Assembly (NCBI GenBank): GCA_938040325.1
Contig: CALHXW010000206.1
Coordinates: 1-55,907 of the forward strand
DNA from: an uncultured bacterium
GTDB lineage: Bacteria; Myxococcota_A; UBA9042; PHBI01
Direction of reading: 5' to 3'
DNA length: 55,907 nucleotides
Part shown: positions 28,034 through 38,173 of the stretch, in pieces
How the letters are laid out: each line of letters begins with the position of its first letter
Numbering within the stretch: position 1 is the first letter of the stretch
Translations under genes and position numbers: made by a program
Notes under the pieces: model-generated
The model's input: only the letters and a program-made list of their open reading frames with translations
Database searches by the model: none
What the model was told of the DNA's origin: nothing

Positions 28034-28393
28034 ATGGCCGAAGAGCGACGATTCAAGACCTACGAAGAGTTCTGGCCCTACTACGTTGCGGAGCATCGTG
28101 ACCCAACGAGCCGACGGCTCCATTTTGTCGGCACGACGCTCGTTATGGGCATCGGCGTGGCGGGCTTTGCAGCCCCCATCCTCTGGGCAGCAATGCCGGT
28201 GGCAGGCTATGGCTTTGCTTGGGTCGGCCACTTCTTCTTTGAGAAGAACCGTCCGGCAACGTTTACGTACCCAGCGTGGTCGCTTCGCGCCGACTTTCGG
28301 ATGTGGCGCAAGATCGTCCTCGGTCAGATGGACGAAGAGCTAGCGCGGGCCGATCGGCTCTTCCCGCGTGACGGCGCCGCAGCCGTCGCCTAG
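28034..28393 (+). CDS. DUF962 / Mpo1-like small membrane protein
   Basis: This 119-residue protein has GGAGG five bases before the ATG. It has the family hallmarks EFWPYYVAEHRDPTSRRLHFVGT, two hydrophobic segments (about residues 30-60) and GYGFAWVGHFFFEKNRPATF followed by YPAWSLRADFRMW. The conserved His residues are those used as iron ligands in the yeast homologue Mpo1, a 2-hydroxy fatty acid dioxygenase. Whether bacterial members do the same is not established. It lies between the dnaK terminator and the convergent hutH gene. Confidence 0.88.
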   Translation: MAEERRFKTYEEFWPYYVAEHRDPTSRRLHFVGTTLVMGIGVAGFAAPILWAAMPVAGYGFAWVGHFFFEKNRPATFTYPAWSLRADFRMWRKIVLGQMDEELARADRLFPRDGAAAVA

Positions 28394-28445
28394 CGAGCCC
28401 AAGGTTTCCGCGTTGACGCCGAGGATCGCGTCGATGCGAGCCAGC

Positions 28446-29948
28446 TCAACCGTCGCCAAAGCCGCCACGTGCGAGCCACGCAGCGATCTCCTCAAGCTCG
28501 TCGCCGAGCACCCGGTCGCCTTCCACGAAAGGCGCGACGCCTCGAAGCTTTGCGTGAGCGGCAGCTACGCCATCGCCGGGTCGTAGGCCTCGCAGGTCAA
28601 CCCCGTGAGCGGCGACAAGCGTCTCAACCGCCAGCACGCGTAGACAACACCCCATAACGAGCTCTAGCAGGCGGGCAGCGGTCATTCCCATCGACACGTG
28701 GTCTTCACGATCGGCGGACGTCGGAATCGAGTCGACGCTGGCTGGATAGGCGAGCGACTTGGCTTCGCTCACCAGCGATGCTGCTGTGACTTGCGCCATC
28801 ATGAAGCCGGAGTGAAGTCCGCTGGATGCGGCCAGAAACGCCGGCAACCCGCGGTTGAGGTGCGGGTCCACGAGCTGGGCAACCCGCCGCTCGCTGATCG
28901 AGGCGAGGTCGACCAGTCCGATCTTCATGACGTCGAGGGCCTGGGCGACCGGCTGACCATGAAAGTTCCCGCCCGACTGCACGCGGCCGTCGGCGAGGAC
29001 GAGCGGGTTGTCAGTGACCGAGTTGATCTCAACCTCAAGCACGCTACGGGCGTAGCGAACCGCGTCACGTGCGGCCCCGTGGACCTGCGGCATGCACCGG
29101 AGGCTGTAGGCGTCTTGCACTTCCGAGCAATCCGCATGGCTGTCGACGACTCGGCTGTTAGCGAGCAATGCGCGCAAGCGAGCCGCCGATGCCTTCGCGC
29201 CTGGATGCGGCCGGGCGGCAATGATCGCGTCATCGAAGGGTCGCGGCGACCCCAACAAGGCTTCGAGGCTCATGGCGCCAGCGACGTCGGCAGCGTCGAG
29301 GAGGGTCTCGGCCCGCTCGAGAGCCAGCACACCAATCGCGAGCATGCCCTGGGTTCCGTTGATGAGACTGAGGCCCTCTTTCGGCTCGAGCACCAGCGGC
29401 TCAAGCCCGGCACGTGCCAGCGCCTCGCCGCCTGGCAGCACCTCCCCACGATAGCGCGCCCGGCCTTCACCGATCCAGACGAGCGCCATATGAGCAAGAG
29501 GCGCCAAGTCACCACATGCTCCCACCGAGCCTTGTTGCGGCACGACGGGAACAACACCGGCGTTGAGCGCGCTGAGGATCAGCTCTACCACGTGAGGCCT
29601 AGCCCCAGAGTGCCCGAGCGCAAGCACCTGCGCCCGAAGGAGCATCATCGCGCGAACGACCTCGTCGGCGAGCGGCTCTCCAACTCCCGCTGCATGAGAA
29701 CGCACCAGGTTGAGCTGGAGCGTGGCCAAGTCCTCGGTCGCAACCCGAACCTCAGCAAGGGCGCCGAAGCCCGTGTTGACCCCATAGGTCGCCGGCCCGT
29801 CGGATGCGAGCTTTGAGGCCACCACCGCATTGGCGCGCGTCATCGCCGACCGGCCGAGGTCGCTCAACGTCGCCTCTGCCGCCCCACGCGCTACCGCGAC
29901 AACGTTAGCAATGGTGAGGGTCTCACCAACAAGAACCGGTGTCGTCAT
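28446..29948 (-). CDS. hutH: Histidine ammonia-lyase with Ala-Cys-Gly in place of Ala-Ser-Gly
   Basis: ATG 29948 follows AAGGGGA and gives a 500-residue protein of normal length. Family motifs include [48 protein letters not shown] and [13 protein letters not shown]. It would deaminate L-histidine to urocanate, the first step of histidine breakdown. The catalytic MIO group normally forms from Ala-Ser-Gly, but here the loop reads [15 protein letters not shown] (Ala144-Cys145-Gly146, codon TGT at 29514-29516). Cys can in principle supply the dehydroalanine. The usual ANQEDH is ADREDH. No other hut gene is adjacent. Confidence 0.92.
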   Translation of the reverse strand: MTTPVLVGETLTIANVVAVARGAAEATLSDLGRSAMTRANAVVASKLASDGPATYGVNTGFGALAEVRVATEDLATLQLNLVRSHAAGVGEPLADEVVRAMMLLRAQVLALGHSGARPHVVELILSALNAGVVPVVPQQGSVGACGDLAPLAHMALVWIGEGRARYRGEVLPGGEALARAGLEPLVLEPKEGLSLINGTQGMLAIGVLALERAETLLDAADVAGAMSLEALLGSPRPFDDAIIAARPHPGAKASAARLRALLANSRVVDSHADCSEVQDAYSLRCMPQVHGAARDAVRYARSVLEVEINSVTDNPLVLADGRVQSGGNFHGQPVAQALDVMKIGLVDLASISERRVAQLVDPHLNRGLPAFLAASSGLHSGFMMAQVTAASLVSEAKSLAYPASVDSIPTSADREDHVSMGMTAARLLELVMGCCLRVLAVETLVAAHGVDLRGLRPGDGVAAAHAKLRGVAPFVEGDRVLGDELEEIAAWLARGGFGDG

Positions 29949-30193
29949 CGTACGTCCCCTTTTTGCCCGCAAGCGCAGAGTCTATACATCAACGAACAGG
30001 ACCGCGCATGTGGCCGAGGCTCATGCGAGTTCGTCGGTCCGGACGCGCTTCGGGAGCCGTTGCGCTTCGGCTGTTGCCGACCGCCGCCGATTGCAAGCAG
30101 TGCGGTCAGGTGAGATACACAAAACCAGCGCGGACAACGGCTCCTCGGCAGACCGTAGGCCCGCTCTCCAACCCACTACCCCACGAGCTTGTC

Positions 30194-31228
30194 ATGCACA
30201 GAGTTGGCGTTATCGGCGGCGATGGCATTGGGCCGGAGGTCATCACGTTTGCCGTGAGCGCCTTGGAACGCGCTGCGCCTGGCGCGTTCGAGTTTGACCT
30301 GTTGCCGTACTCGTCTGCCTACACCGCACAACATGGGCGGTCGCTCCCAGCCGGAGAGTTCGCCCGGTGGCGCAGCGCCTACGACGCCATTCTTTTCGGC
30401 GCATGCGGCGACCCGGCTTACCCAGGCTCTAGCTTTGGACGCGACGTGCTGTTGGGGGCCAGGACCAACCTCGACCTCTATGCCAACATTCGGCCGCTTC
30501 GCTCGTTCGACCACCGCGTGAGTCCGCTCAAGAGTGATGAGAACGTTGATCTTGTGATCGTCCGCGAGAACACAGAAGGCGCGTACGTCGACCAAGGCGC
30601 ATGGACCGACAAAGGGACACCACAGGAACAAGCGCACGACACAATCTTGGCAACCCGCAGCAAGACTGAGCGGGTCATTCGCCGAGCCTTCGAGCTCGCC
30701 TCCTCCCGCCTACGCCGTGAGGTGTGCTTGGTGTCTAAGCACAACGCCATTCGATACTCGCACGGGCTCTGGCGCGAGGCGTTTTGGCACATTGCCCCAG
30801 AGTATCCGGACATTTCAGCACGCGAGCTGCTGGCGGACGCCGCAGCGATGCGCTTCGTTCAGGCGCCGGAGGCTTTCGACGTCGTCGTCTGCGAGAACTT
30901 CGTGGGCGACATCCTCAGCGATCTCGGTGCGGCCCTCATCGGTGGCCTCGGCCTCGCCCCGAGCGCGAACCTCGGCGACGGAAGCCTCGGACTCTTTGAG
31001 CCCGTCCACGGATCAGCGCCGGATATCGCCGGCACAGGCCACGCAAACCCACTTGCGGCCATCTTGACGGCGGCCATGCTGGCACATCACGTCGGTGAGC
31101 ACGACGCGGCCCGTCGCGTCTCAGACGCGGTCTACGAAGTCGCAAAGTCTGGACCTAAGACACCGGATCTTAACGGCAAGTCCTCGACGCAGGCAGTGAC
31201 AGGCGCGGTGCTGGCACGTCTCGGATAG
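30194..31228 (+). CDS. Isocitrate/isopropylmalate dehydrogenase family protein
   Basis: From ATG 30194 the product is 344 residues and begins at the family N-terminus (HRVGVIGGDGIGPEV). The frame is open to 29939 but the extra part is not family-like and overlaps the hutH start. Motifs: LLGARTNLDLYANIRP for substrate Arg binding, VRENTEGAYVDQG, VCENFVGDILSDLGAALIGGLGLAPSANLG for metal-binding Asp residues, and EPVHGSAPDIAGTGHANP for NAD binding. The ENTEG loop is closer to isocitrate, homoisocitrate or tartrate dehydrogenases than to the ELTGG of E. coli LeuB, so the substrate is uncertain. The following thiolase and DRE-TIM enzyme suggest a 2-oxoacid or CoA-linked pathway. Confidence 0.85.
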   Translation: MHRVGVIGGDGIGPEVITFAVSALERAAPGAFEFDLLPYSSAYTAQHGRSLPAGEFARWRSAYDAILFGACGDPAYPGSSFGRDVLLGARTNLDLYANIRPLRSFDHRVSPLKSDENVDLVIVRENTEGAYVDQGAWTDKGTPQEQAHDTILATRSKTERVIRRAFELASSRLRREVCLVSKHNAIRYSHGLWREAFWHIAPEYPDISARELLADAAAMRFVQAPEAFDVVVCENFVGDILSDLGAALIGGLGLAPSANLGDGSLGLFEPVHGSAPDIAGTGHANPLAAILTAAMLAHHVGEHDAARRVSDAVYEVAKSGPKTPDLNGKSSTQAVTGAVLARLG

Positions 31229-31314
31229 GCTGCCGGTGCTTTTACTTCTTGCCGCAACCCGCTATGCTGAGTTCCCGTGCAACTCTAACCCGCCGCTCTC
31301 CGCCGTGGCTCCAC

Positions 31315-32511
31315 ATGCAACCCTCCAACACGCACATTGTGGTGGTCGGCGCCAAGCGAACTCCTTTCGGGGCGTTCGGTGGTGCTCTTAAGACCCTCAC
31401 CGCGACCGATCTAGGCGTCGAGGCCTCGAACGCGGTCCTGAAGGCGACTGGCGTCCCCGCTGCGGACATCGACCACGTCGTGTTCGGCAACGTGATTCAG
31501 TCGAGTCCTGACGCGATCTACCTCTCGCGGCACATCGGCTTGAAGGCTGGCGTCCCTCAAGCCGCGCCGGCCCTCACGGTCAACCGGCTCTGCGGCTCAG
31601 GCTTTCAATCGGTTGTGAGCGGCGCTCTTGAGATCATGAGCGGTCATGCCCAGGTCGTGCTCTGCGGCGGCACCGAGTCGATGAGCCAAGCGCCCCACGT
31701 CCTCTGGAACGCGCGCTTCGGAATTCGCTACGGCAAAGCGCCCATGTCGGACTTTCTCAGCGACTCGCTGACCGACTCCTACACCGGCACGCCGATGGCA
31801 GAGACTGCCGAAAAACTCGCCGTGCAGTACGACATCAGCCGCGAGGAGAGCGACGCCTACGCAGCGCTCTCGCAGTCACGCTTCGCGGACGCCCAGTCGA
31901 GTGGCAGGCTCGCCGATGAGCTGTCGTCCGTCACGATTGCCCACCGCAAGGGCGACATTGTCGTAGCCTCCGATGAGCACAACCGGCCATCGACCACCGC
32001 AGAGTCCCTCGCGCGCTTGCGGCCAGCTTTCAGAGCCGACGGGACCGTGACGGCAGGCAACGCGTCTGGAATCAATGACGGTGCTGGAGCGATCCTCATC
32101 GCGTCTGAGGCGGTCGCACGGGAAAAGGGCTGGCCCATCCTGGCTCGCTTGCGCTCGTGGGGCGTGTCCGGATGCGATCCAACCATCATGGGTATCGGCC
32201 CTGTGCCGGCGATCCAGCGGGCTCTCGCTGCCGCGAAGCTGACGCTCGATGACATGAGCATCGTCGAGGTCAACGAAGCATTCGCCGCGCAATACATCGC
32301 CGTTGAGCGCGCTCTTGGCCTCGACCGTGCCAAGACCAACGTGAACGGCGGGGCCATTGCCGTGGGCCACCCTCTTGGTGCGACCGGTGCTCGGATCACC
32401 GCAACGACTGTGCACGAACTCCGGCGTCGAGGCGGGCAGTTCGGTGTCGCGTCGGCCTGCATCGGCGGCGGACAAGGCATCGCGCTGGTCCTTGAGGCGG
32501 TGGCGTCATGA
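31315..32511 (+). CDS. Acetyl-CoA acetyltransferase (thiolase), second copy
   Basis: This 398-residue protein has Cys93 in VNRLCGSGFQSVVSGA, NEAFAAQYIAV, GHPLGATGARITATTV, and CIGGGQGIALVLEA. ATG 31315 starts just before the conserved IVVVGAKRTPFGAFGG; the frame from 31249 is less likely. It differs clearly from the thiolase at 17900, so it probably serves another pathway. The stop overlaps the start of the DRE-TIM gene by 4 bp (32508-32511), so the two are probably translated together. Confidence 0.92.
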   Translation: MQPSNTHIVVVGAKRTPFGAFGGALKTLTATDLGVEASNAVLKATGVPAADIDHVVFGNVIQSSPDAIYLSRHIGLKAGVPQAAPALTVNRLCGSGFQSVVSGALEIMSGHAQVVLCGGTESMSQAPHVLWNARFGIRYGKAPMSDFLSDSLTDSYTGTPMAETAEKLAVQYDISREESDAYAALSQSRFADAQSSGRLADELSSVTIAHRKGDIVVASDEHNRPSTTAESLARLRPAFRADGTVTAGNASGINDGAGAILIASEAVAREKGWPILARLRSWGVSGCDPTIMGIGPVPAIQRALAAAKLTLDDMSIVEVNEAFAAQYIAVERALGLDRAKTNVNGGAIAVGHPLGATGARITATTVHELRRRGGQFGVASACIGGGQGIALVLEAVAS

Positions 32512-33545
32512 GCCATTCGCCGAGAGATCTTCTCTATCGATGGAACGAGCAGGCTGCTCCGAGCTCAGCACGCAAGGCGCCGCGTCTTCTCGACGAGACC
32601 CTACGCGATGGTCTCCAGTCGCCGAGCGCGATCGACCCGCCCGTTGCGAGCAAAAAGGCCCTCATCAACCTGATGGCTCGTCTCGGTGTCGATGCGGTGG
32701 ATATCGGGCTCCCTGGCGCAAGCGACCGCGCCCGCCGCGAGTGTCAGGCGATCGCCAAGCACATCGAAGAATCCGGCTTCGACCTGACGATCGCCTGTGC
32801 AGCGCGCACACACCCCAACGATATCGACGCGGTTATCGAGGTGAGTCGGGCGACGAATCGGAACGTCGAGGTGCTCACGTTCCTCGCGTCGAGTCCGATC
32901 CGACTGTACTCGTCGGACTGGTCCATCACCGACCTTGAGCAGCGCGTTGCTAGCTCGGTCAAGCGCGCTCTTCGGGCCGGGCTCACAGTCTCGTTCGTGA
33001 CCGAAGACACCACCCGCTCCAAGCCGGAGACGCTCGAGCGCCTCTTCAAGGCCGCCCTCAACGAGGGCGCGACCGGCTTGGTGTTGTGCGACACCGTCGG
33101 ATACGCGACGCCGGACGGCGTTCGCAGCCTCGTCGGTTGGACACGTGAGCTGTGCGACAAGCTTGGCATCGAGGTGACCCTCGACTGGCATGGCCACAAC
33201 GACCGAGGGCTCGCGGTCGTCAACTCGCTGACGGCGCTCCGAGCCGGCTGTGACCGGATCCACGGAACAGCCCTCGGCATCGGCGAGCGTGTTGGCAATG
33301 CCGCGCTCGACCAGCTCTGGGTCAATCTCTTCCTCGACGACTACCCGGTGGGCGACCCCAAGGCGCTCACGAGCTACGTCGCGCTGGCCGCGGCGACCCT
33401 CGGCATGTCGATCCCGCCGAACTACCCGGTGTTTGGCACGGACGCATTCCGCACCGCGACCGGCGTTCACGCCGCCGCAATCGTTCACGCCCGAAGAAAG
33501 GACCGACGCCGCACGAGCGGCGTCGAGATGGAGTCAACGCCATGA
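32508..33545 (+). CDS. DRE-TIM metallolyase / isopropylmalate-synthase-like enzyme, main part
   Basis: This 345-residue product is a TIM-barrel acyl-CoA lyase or Claisen-type synthase. The DRE motif is present (RLLDETLRDGLQSPSA), as are the metal-binding pair HGHNDRG and the Gly-rich GTALGIGERVGNAALDQL. The family includes HMG-CoA lyase, homocitrate synthase and isopropylmalate synthase. Homologues that I recall continue after the HAAAIV..ARRK helix into a short C-terminal region containing IYSSVPA. Here that region is in a different frame (33542-33799), so this product ends early with a basic tail. Either a frameshift broke the gene or the protein is truly in two coupled pieces. The exact reaction is not assignable. 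Confidence 0.8.
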   Translation: MSHSPRDLLYRWNEQAAPSSARKAPRLLDETLRDGLQSPSAIDPPVASKKALINLMARLGVDAVDIGLPGASDRARRECQAIAKHIEESGFDLTIACAARTHPNDIDAVIEVSRATNRNVEVLTFLASSPIRLYSSDWSITDLEQRVASSVKRALRAGLTVSFVTEDTTRSKPETLERLFKAALNEGATGLVLCDTVGYATPDGVRSLVGWTRELCDKLGIEVTLDWHGHNDRGLAVVNSLTALRAGCDRIHGTALGIGERVGNAALDQLWVNLFLDDYPVGDPKALTSYVALAAATLGMSIPPNYPVFGTDAFRTATGVHAAAIVHARRKDRRRTSGVEMESTP

Positions 33546-33799
33546 ACGAGTTCACTCTTGAGGACCTCATCTACTCGTCGGTGCCTGCCCGCGCATTTGG
33601 GTTCGAGCAGCGCATTGTCGTCGGCCCAATGTCGGGTGAGTCGAACGTACGGGCGTGGCTCGAAGAGCACGGGTTCCGGCCGACGACCGGACTCGTTGCA
33701 TCGGTGCTTGCCGCGGCAAAGGCCTCGCGCCGGGTCCTGACAACGCGCGAGGTGATGGCGACCGTGCAGACGACGAGCAACCTCTTCGTGGACGCGTAG
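33542..33799 (+). CDS. C-terminal fragment of the DRE-TIM enzyme, separate frame
   Basis: This 85-residue frame contains DLIYSSVPARAFGFEQRIVVGPMSGESNVRAWLEEHG split over two strands, which matches the linker and C-terminal part of homocitrate/isopropylmalate-synthase-like proteins. It therefore seems to belong with the preceding gene. Its ATG overlaps the preceding stop (ATGA at 33542-33545), so re-initiation could make it as a separate peptide. A -1 slip near GAAGAAAGG (about 33493-33501) would instead fuse both parts into one chain. The preserved coding character argues against a long-dead pseudogene. Confidence 0.65.
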   Translation: MNEFTLEDLIYSSVPARAFGFEQRIVVGPMSGESNVRAWLEEHGFRPTTGLVASVLAAAKASRRVLTTREVMATVQTTSNLFVDA

Positions 33800-34029
33800 G
33801 CGCTCCGCCAGTTCTGCAACATGCGGCTCATTGAGTCGCGCATGGCTAAGCAGTACCAGCATCCGAGCTGCCGCTGCCCTGCCCTCGTCAGCCTGAGGTG
33901 CGGTGACGCGGCGCAGACCGCGACGGCCAGTACGCGCTGGCGAAGTTTTCTTGGCAGCCGCATCGAGCCGTTTGAAAGGCCGCAGATTGCTGCTACGGTC
34001 CGCCGCACCCAACGCAGGAGTGGACGACC

Positions 34030-35562
34030 GTGGCTGATGACAGCAACCGAATCCGAGACGAACGCCTTGCAAAGCTCGCGACGCTCCGAGAGCAAGGGCT
34101 TAACCCGTTTGCCAACGACTTCACGCCAAGCGTGACGTGCGCCGACGTCGTCGCAGCGGCTGCCGAAGGCGATGGCCCGCCGGACATGAACGCGATCGCC
34201 GAGGACGCGACCACGTTCAAGGTGGCTGGCCGCGTGATGGCGCGCAACAACATGGGCAAAGCGATGTTCCTGCGCGTGCGCGATCGCTCCGTCGGCGTCG
34301 AAGAAGACGGCGTCCAGAACCTCCAGGTCTACATTCGCCGCGACAACGTCGGCGAAGAGGCATACGCCGTCCTCAAAAAGCTCGTCGATATCGGCGACTT
34401 GATCGGCGTTGAAGGCCCGATGTTCAAGACGCGCACGGGCGAGACCACGATCATGGCGGGTGAGGCTCGCCTGCTCACAAAGTCGATACGCCCGTTGCCA
34501 GAGAAGTTTCACGGCCTCAGCGACGTTGAGACACGCTACCGCCAGCGCTACGTGGACCTCATCGTCAATCCCGGCGTCCGCTCGGTCTTCCGCCAGCGCG
34601 CAGAGGTCATCGCGCACATCCGCGAGACCCTCAACAGTCGAGACTTCGTCGAGGTCGAGACCCCGATGATGCACCCGATTCCAGGGGGCGCGACCGCACG
34701 TCCGTTCGAGACGTTCCACAACGCGCTTCAGATGCCGCTCTTCTTGCGAATCGCGCCGGAACTCTACCTCAAGCGCTTGCTTGTCGGCGGCTTCGAGCGC
34801 GTGTTCGAGATCAACCGTAGCTTTCGCAACGAGGGAGTGAGCCCCAAGCACAACCCCGAGTTCACGATGCTTGAGTTCTACCAAGCGTACGCGACCTACG
34901 AGGACCTCATCACGCTGACTGAGGAGATGCTTGCGGGGATCGCCAAGCGTCTCAACGGCAGTGAGGACACGACGCGCCCCTTCGGCGACCATGTCATCGA
35001 CTACAAGGCCCCCTTCGCGCGCATGACCGTCCAGGAGAGCCTCGTTCAAGTCGGCGGACTCAGCGACGCTGACGTCGCGGACCTAGAGAGCCTGCGTGCC
35101 GCATTCGACGCCCGCGACCTTGGCTACGATGAGGCGCTGCCCTTCGGCCTGCTGCTGATGCACGGGTTTGATGTCCTGGTCGAGCACCAGCTCATCCAGC
35201 CAACCTTCATCACGCAGTTTCCAGTCGAAGCGTCCCCCCTCGCCCGCCGCAACGAAGCCGCACCAGACTTCACCGACCGCTTCGAGCTCTTCGCGGCCGG
35301 GGCGGAGATTGCCAACGCGTTCAGCGAGCTCAACGACCCCATCGACCAGAAAGAGCGCTTCCAGGCTCAGGTCGACGCGCGGGACGCCGGCGATGATGAA
35401 GCGATGTTTATGGATCACGACTACATCCGCGCACTTGAGTACGGCATGCCGCCCGCCGCTGGCGAAGGGATCGGCATCGATCGCGTGACGATGTTGATGA
35501 CGAACCAGCAGAGCATTCGGGAAGTCATCTTCTTCCCCCACATGCGGCCTGAGCAAGCGTAG
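34030..35562 (+). CDS. lysS: Lysyl-tRNA synthetase (class II)
   Basis: This 510-residue enzyme starts at GTG 34030 with AGGAG nine bases upstream. It has an N-terminal OB-fold anticodon-binding domain (residues about 55-150), motif 2 (FRNEGVSPKHNPEFTMLEFYQAYA) and motif 3 (GIGIDRVTMLMTNQQSIREVIFFP). It charges tRNA-Lys. The neighbouring lolC gene begins 6 bp after the stop. The window also carries epmA (48380), a LysRS paralogue that acts on EF-P instead of tRNA. Confidence 0.97.
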   Translation: MADDSNRIRDERLAKLATLREQGLNPFANDFTPSVTCADVVAAAAEGDGPPDMNAIAEDATTFKVAGRVMARNNMGKAMFLRVRDRSVGVEEDGVQNLQVYIRRDNVGEEAYAVLKKLVDIGDLIGVEGPMFKTRTGETTIMAGEARLLTKSIRPLPEKFHGLSDVETRYRQRYVDLIVNPGVRSVFRQRAEVIAHIRETLNSRDFVEVETPMMHPIPGGATARPFETFHNALQMPLFLRIAPELYLKRLLVGGFERVFEINRSFRNEGVSPKHNPEFTMLEFYQAYATYEDLITLTEEMLAGIAKRLNGSEDTTRPFGDHVIDYKAPFARMTVQESLVQVGGLSDADVADLESLRAAFDARDLGYDEALPFGLLLMHGFDVLVEHQLIQPTFITQFPVEASPLARRNEAAPDFTDRFELFAAGAEIANAFSELNDPIDQKERFQAQVDARDAGDDEAMFMDHDYIRALEYGMPPAAGEGIGIDRVTMLMTNQQSIREVIFFPHMRPEQA

Positions 35563-35568
35563 CACTCG

Positions 35569-37428
35569 ATGAAGCGCGCCCTATGGATCTGGGCCGGCGT
35601 CAGCGCCGTGCTGTTGGCGTTCTTCTTTAGCACGTCAGGCGTCAGCCCCGAGACCCGCTACTACGCCGACACGAGCGCTGTGCTCTTTTTGGTGATTCTC
35701 GTCGTCGTCGCTGTGGCGAGCCTGATCACCTATGTGATCGTCCGACTCCTCAACAACCGTGTCGGGGACCGCCTGGCAGCGAAGCGCCTACCGCGCTTTA
35801 TCGGCTGGAACCTTTTGCGCAGCCACAAGCTGCGCCCGACGGTGTGGTCGCGCATCAGGCAGCGGTTCGCCGACGCTGGCCGCAAGCCGCTCGGACCGAA
35901 GCTAGCGCGTGCGGCCCTGGGCGTGGCGCTGGTTGCCGCAGCGCTTCTAATCGAGCGCCCGCAGGTCTTTAACGCCATCGCAGACGCAGCCAACCCAATC
36001 TCCGCGCGGGTGGTGCAGCTCGTCTTGCTCGGCTTCGGCGGGCTGCTCGTGGCTTCAGCCATCACCACGGTGGTCGCGGGCATCGCCCACCGCGGCGGCG
36101 GTCGAGCGCCGGCGCTCCTGCGATTCAAGCCGAAGAGCGCGGTGACTGTGCCGACCTTCATCAGCATCGTCGGCGTCGCGATCGGCGTGTGGGCTCTCAT
36201 CGTCGTGCTCGGCGTCATGCAGGGCCTACAGGGCGGCCTGCGCGACCGCATTCTTAGCACCGACGCGCACATCGTCGTGGAACCCGAGAACGCCGACGGC
36301 GTGCTCGACGCCCCACTGCATCTTGAGACTCAGCTCCGAGCGATCGACGGCGTCGTCGAAGCACACGCGTTCATTCATGGCGAGGTCATGGCATCGACGC
36401 CGACGGGCATCGCGGTAAACGTCGTCATCAAAGGAATGGACGAGGACGCGCTCCAGAACTCGCTCCAGCTCAAGGATATGATGGTCTCCGGCGGCGCGGA
36501 ATGGGTGCGTCGGCCGGAGGGTTTGATACCCGACCGCCAACGGTATCCGCTCGGCGGCGGTCGGGAGCAAGACGATGAGGGTAGTGAGAGGGAGAAGCTC
36601 GTCCCCCGTGCGAAGCAGTCGATCGATCTGCTTCCCGGCTTGCTCATCGGTGCAGAGCTTGGCCGCAGCCTGCACGCCAACGTCGGCGACGAGGTTCAGC
36701 TCATCATCCCCGATGGCGACGTTGGGCCCACGGGCTTGCGGCCAAAGCTCCGGTCGTTTCGCGTCGCCGGGATCTTCCGCACGGGGATGTACGAGTTCGA
36801 CCAGAAGCGCGGCTACATCGCTCTTGACGAGGCTCAGCGCTTCTTCAACTACGGGCCGGACCTCAACCGGCTCGAAGCCCGTATCGCCAACGTCGACGAG
36901 ACCGACCGCATCATGGCCCAGCTCAACGGCGTCATCGACGGCGGCGAAGAGCCCGCGCGCATGGTTGCATCCGATTGGCGAGCACGAAACCGGACCCTCT
37001 TTTCCGCGCTTGAGCTCGAGCGGGTCATCATCTTTGTCCTGCTGGTCTTCATCATCTTCGTGTCGAGCCTCCTCATCGTCAGCTCCCTCGTGATGCTGGT
37101 CGTCGAGAAGGTCAGGGACATCGCCCTGCTCAAGGCGCTTGGCGCCAGTGACAAGAGCGTGGTCAGGGCATTCATCGTGATCGGCAGCTTCATCGGCGTC
37201 ATGGGGGCCCTTGCCGGCACCACCCTCGGGGTGGTCACCTGCAAGGTCCTCGTCTGGAAAGGGCTGCAGCCACCCGACGTCTTCTACATCGAGAAGCTGC
37301 CGGTGGAGATCGAGCCGTTTCAGATCACGCTGATCGCTGTCTCGGCAATCGCTATCTGCTTGATCGCGACCATCTACCCGTCGATGCAGGCCGCAAAACT
37401 AAGCCCGTCGGAGGGACTCCATGGCTGA
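35569..37428 (+). CDS. LolC/LolE-type lipoprotein-releasing permease with extra N-terminal membrane region
   Basis: This 619-residue protein is longer than the usual 400-415. From about residue 195 it is a standard LolC/E protein: first segment [25 protein letters not shown], a periplasmic domain to about residue 480, and a C-terminal FtsX region ([28 protein letters not shown]). Before this lie four added hydrophobic segments (about residues 5-20, 37-60, 112-128, 147-172). The [12 protein letters not shown] motif that normally abuts the first LolC helix lies between them (residues 76-87). It would extract lipoproteins from the inner membrane with the adjacent LolD. A single permease gene suggests a homodimeric LolF-like arrangement. 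Confidence 0.88.
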   Translation: MKRALWIWAGVSAVLLAFFFSTSGVSPETRYYADTSAVLFLVILVVVAVASLITYVIVRLLNNRVGDRLAAKRLPRFIGWNLLRSHKLRPTVWSRIRQRFADAGRKPLGPKLARAALGVALVAAALLIERPQVFNAIADAANPISARVVQLVLLGFGGLLVASAITTVVAGIAHRGGGRAPALLRFKPKSAVTVPTFISIVGVAIGVWALIVVLGVMQGLQGGLRDRILSTDAHIVVEPENADGVLDAPLHLETQLRAIDGVVEAHAFIHGEVMASTPTGIAVNVVIKGMDEDALQNSLQLKDMMVSGGAEWVRRPEGLIPDRQRYPLGGGREQDDEGSEREKLVPRAKQSIDLLPGLLIGAELGRSLHANVGDEVQLIIPDGDVGPTGLRPKLRSFRVAGIFRTGMYEFDQKRGYIALDEAQRFFNYGPDLNRLEARIANVDETDRIMAQLNGVIDGGEEPARMVASDWRARNRTLFSALELERVIIFVLLVFIIFVSSLLIVSSLVMLVVEKVRDIALLKALGASDKSVVRAFIVIGSFIGVMGALAGTTLGVVTCKVLVWKGLQPPDVFYIEKLPVEIEPFQITLIAVSAIAICLIATIYPSMQAAKLSPSEGLHG

Positions 37429-38173
37429 TGGACCACTGCTTGAGTGCCGGGGGATCTCCAAGACCTTCCAGGTCCCGGGCCGCGGCGACGGCACGCGTGA
37501 GATCGAAGTGCTGCGCTCGATCGACCTCACCATCGAGCGCGGGGAGATGGTCTCGATCGTCGGACAATCGGGCGTCGGCAAGTCGACGCTGCTTCACATC
37601 CTGGGGACGCTCGATGTCCCGACGGCGGGTGGGCTGCACTACTCCGGTGAGGACGTCTTTGGCTTCTCCAAGACGAAGCTTGCCAGCTTCCGTAACCGCA
37701 ACATTGGCTTTGTGTTTCAGTTCCACCACCTGCTTCCTGAGTTCTCCGCCCTCGAAAACGTCATGCTGCCCCAGCTTATCGCTGGGAAGTCCCAAAAAGC
37801 GGCGAGCGACGTAGCTGCCGCGCACCTCGACATGGTCGGGCTCACGAGCCGAGCCAGCCACAAGCCGGGAGAGCTTTCCGGTGGCGAGGCCCAGCGGGTC
37901 GCGATCGCGCGTGCCCTCGTGATGGAGCCGGACGTAGTGTTCGCCGATGAGCCCACGGGGAACCTAGACACAAAGACTTCCGATGAGATACACGGTCTCC
38001 TCGTCGAGCTAAACGCGCGGCTGAGGACGGCGTTTGTCGTCGTGACCCACAACGTGAGGCTGGCTTGGCTGCTCGACCGGCACCTGTTGTTAGAAGCTGG
38101 GGATGTCCGAGAGTTGAACGACGACGAAGCACCCGAAGAGTTTCTCCCGAAGCGCGGCGGCGATAACCGATGA
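37421..38173 (+). CDS. lolD: Lipoprotein-releasing ABC transporter ATPase LolD
   Basis: This 250-residue ABC ATPase overlaps the permease gene by 8 bp. It shows Walker A (GQSGVGKST), Q-loop ([16 protein letters not shown]), ABC signature ([15 protein letters not shown]), Walker B ([13 protein letters not shown]) and the switch His (VVTHN). The sequence [10 protein letters not shown] is typical of LolD. With the permease it should drive release of outer-membrane lipoproteins. Its stop overlaps the bamA start by 4 bp. Confidence 0.95.
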   Translation: MADGPLLECRGISKTFQVPGRGDGTREIEVLRSIDLTIERGEMVSIVGQSGVGKSTLLHILGTLDVPTAGGLHYSGEDVFGFSKTKLASFRNRNIGFVFQFHHLLPEFSALENVMLPQLIAGKSQKAASDVAAAHLDMVGLTSRASHKPGELSGGEAQRVAIARALVMEPDVVFADEPTGNLDTKTSDEIHGLLVELNARLRTAFVVVTHNVRLAWLLDRHLLLEAGDVRELNDDEAPEEFLPKRGGDNR

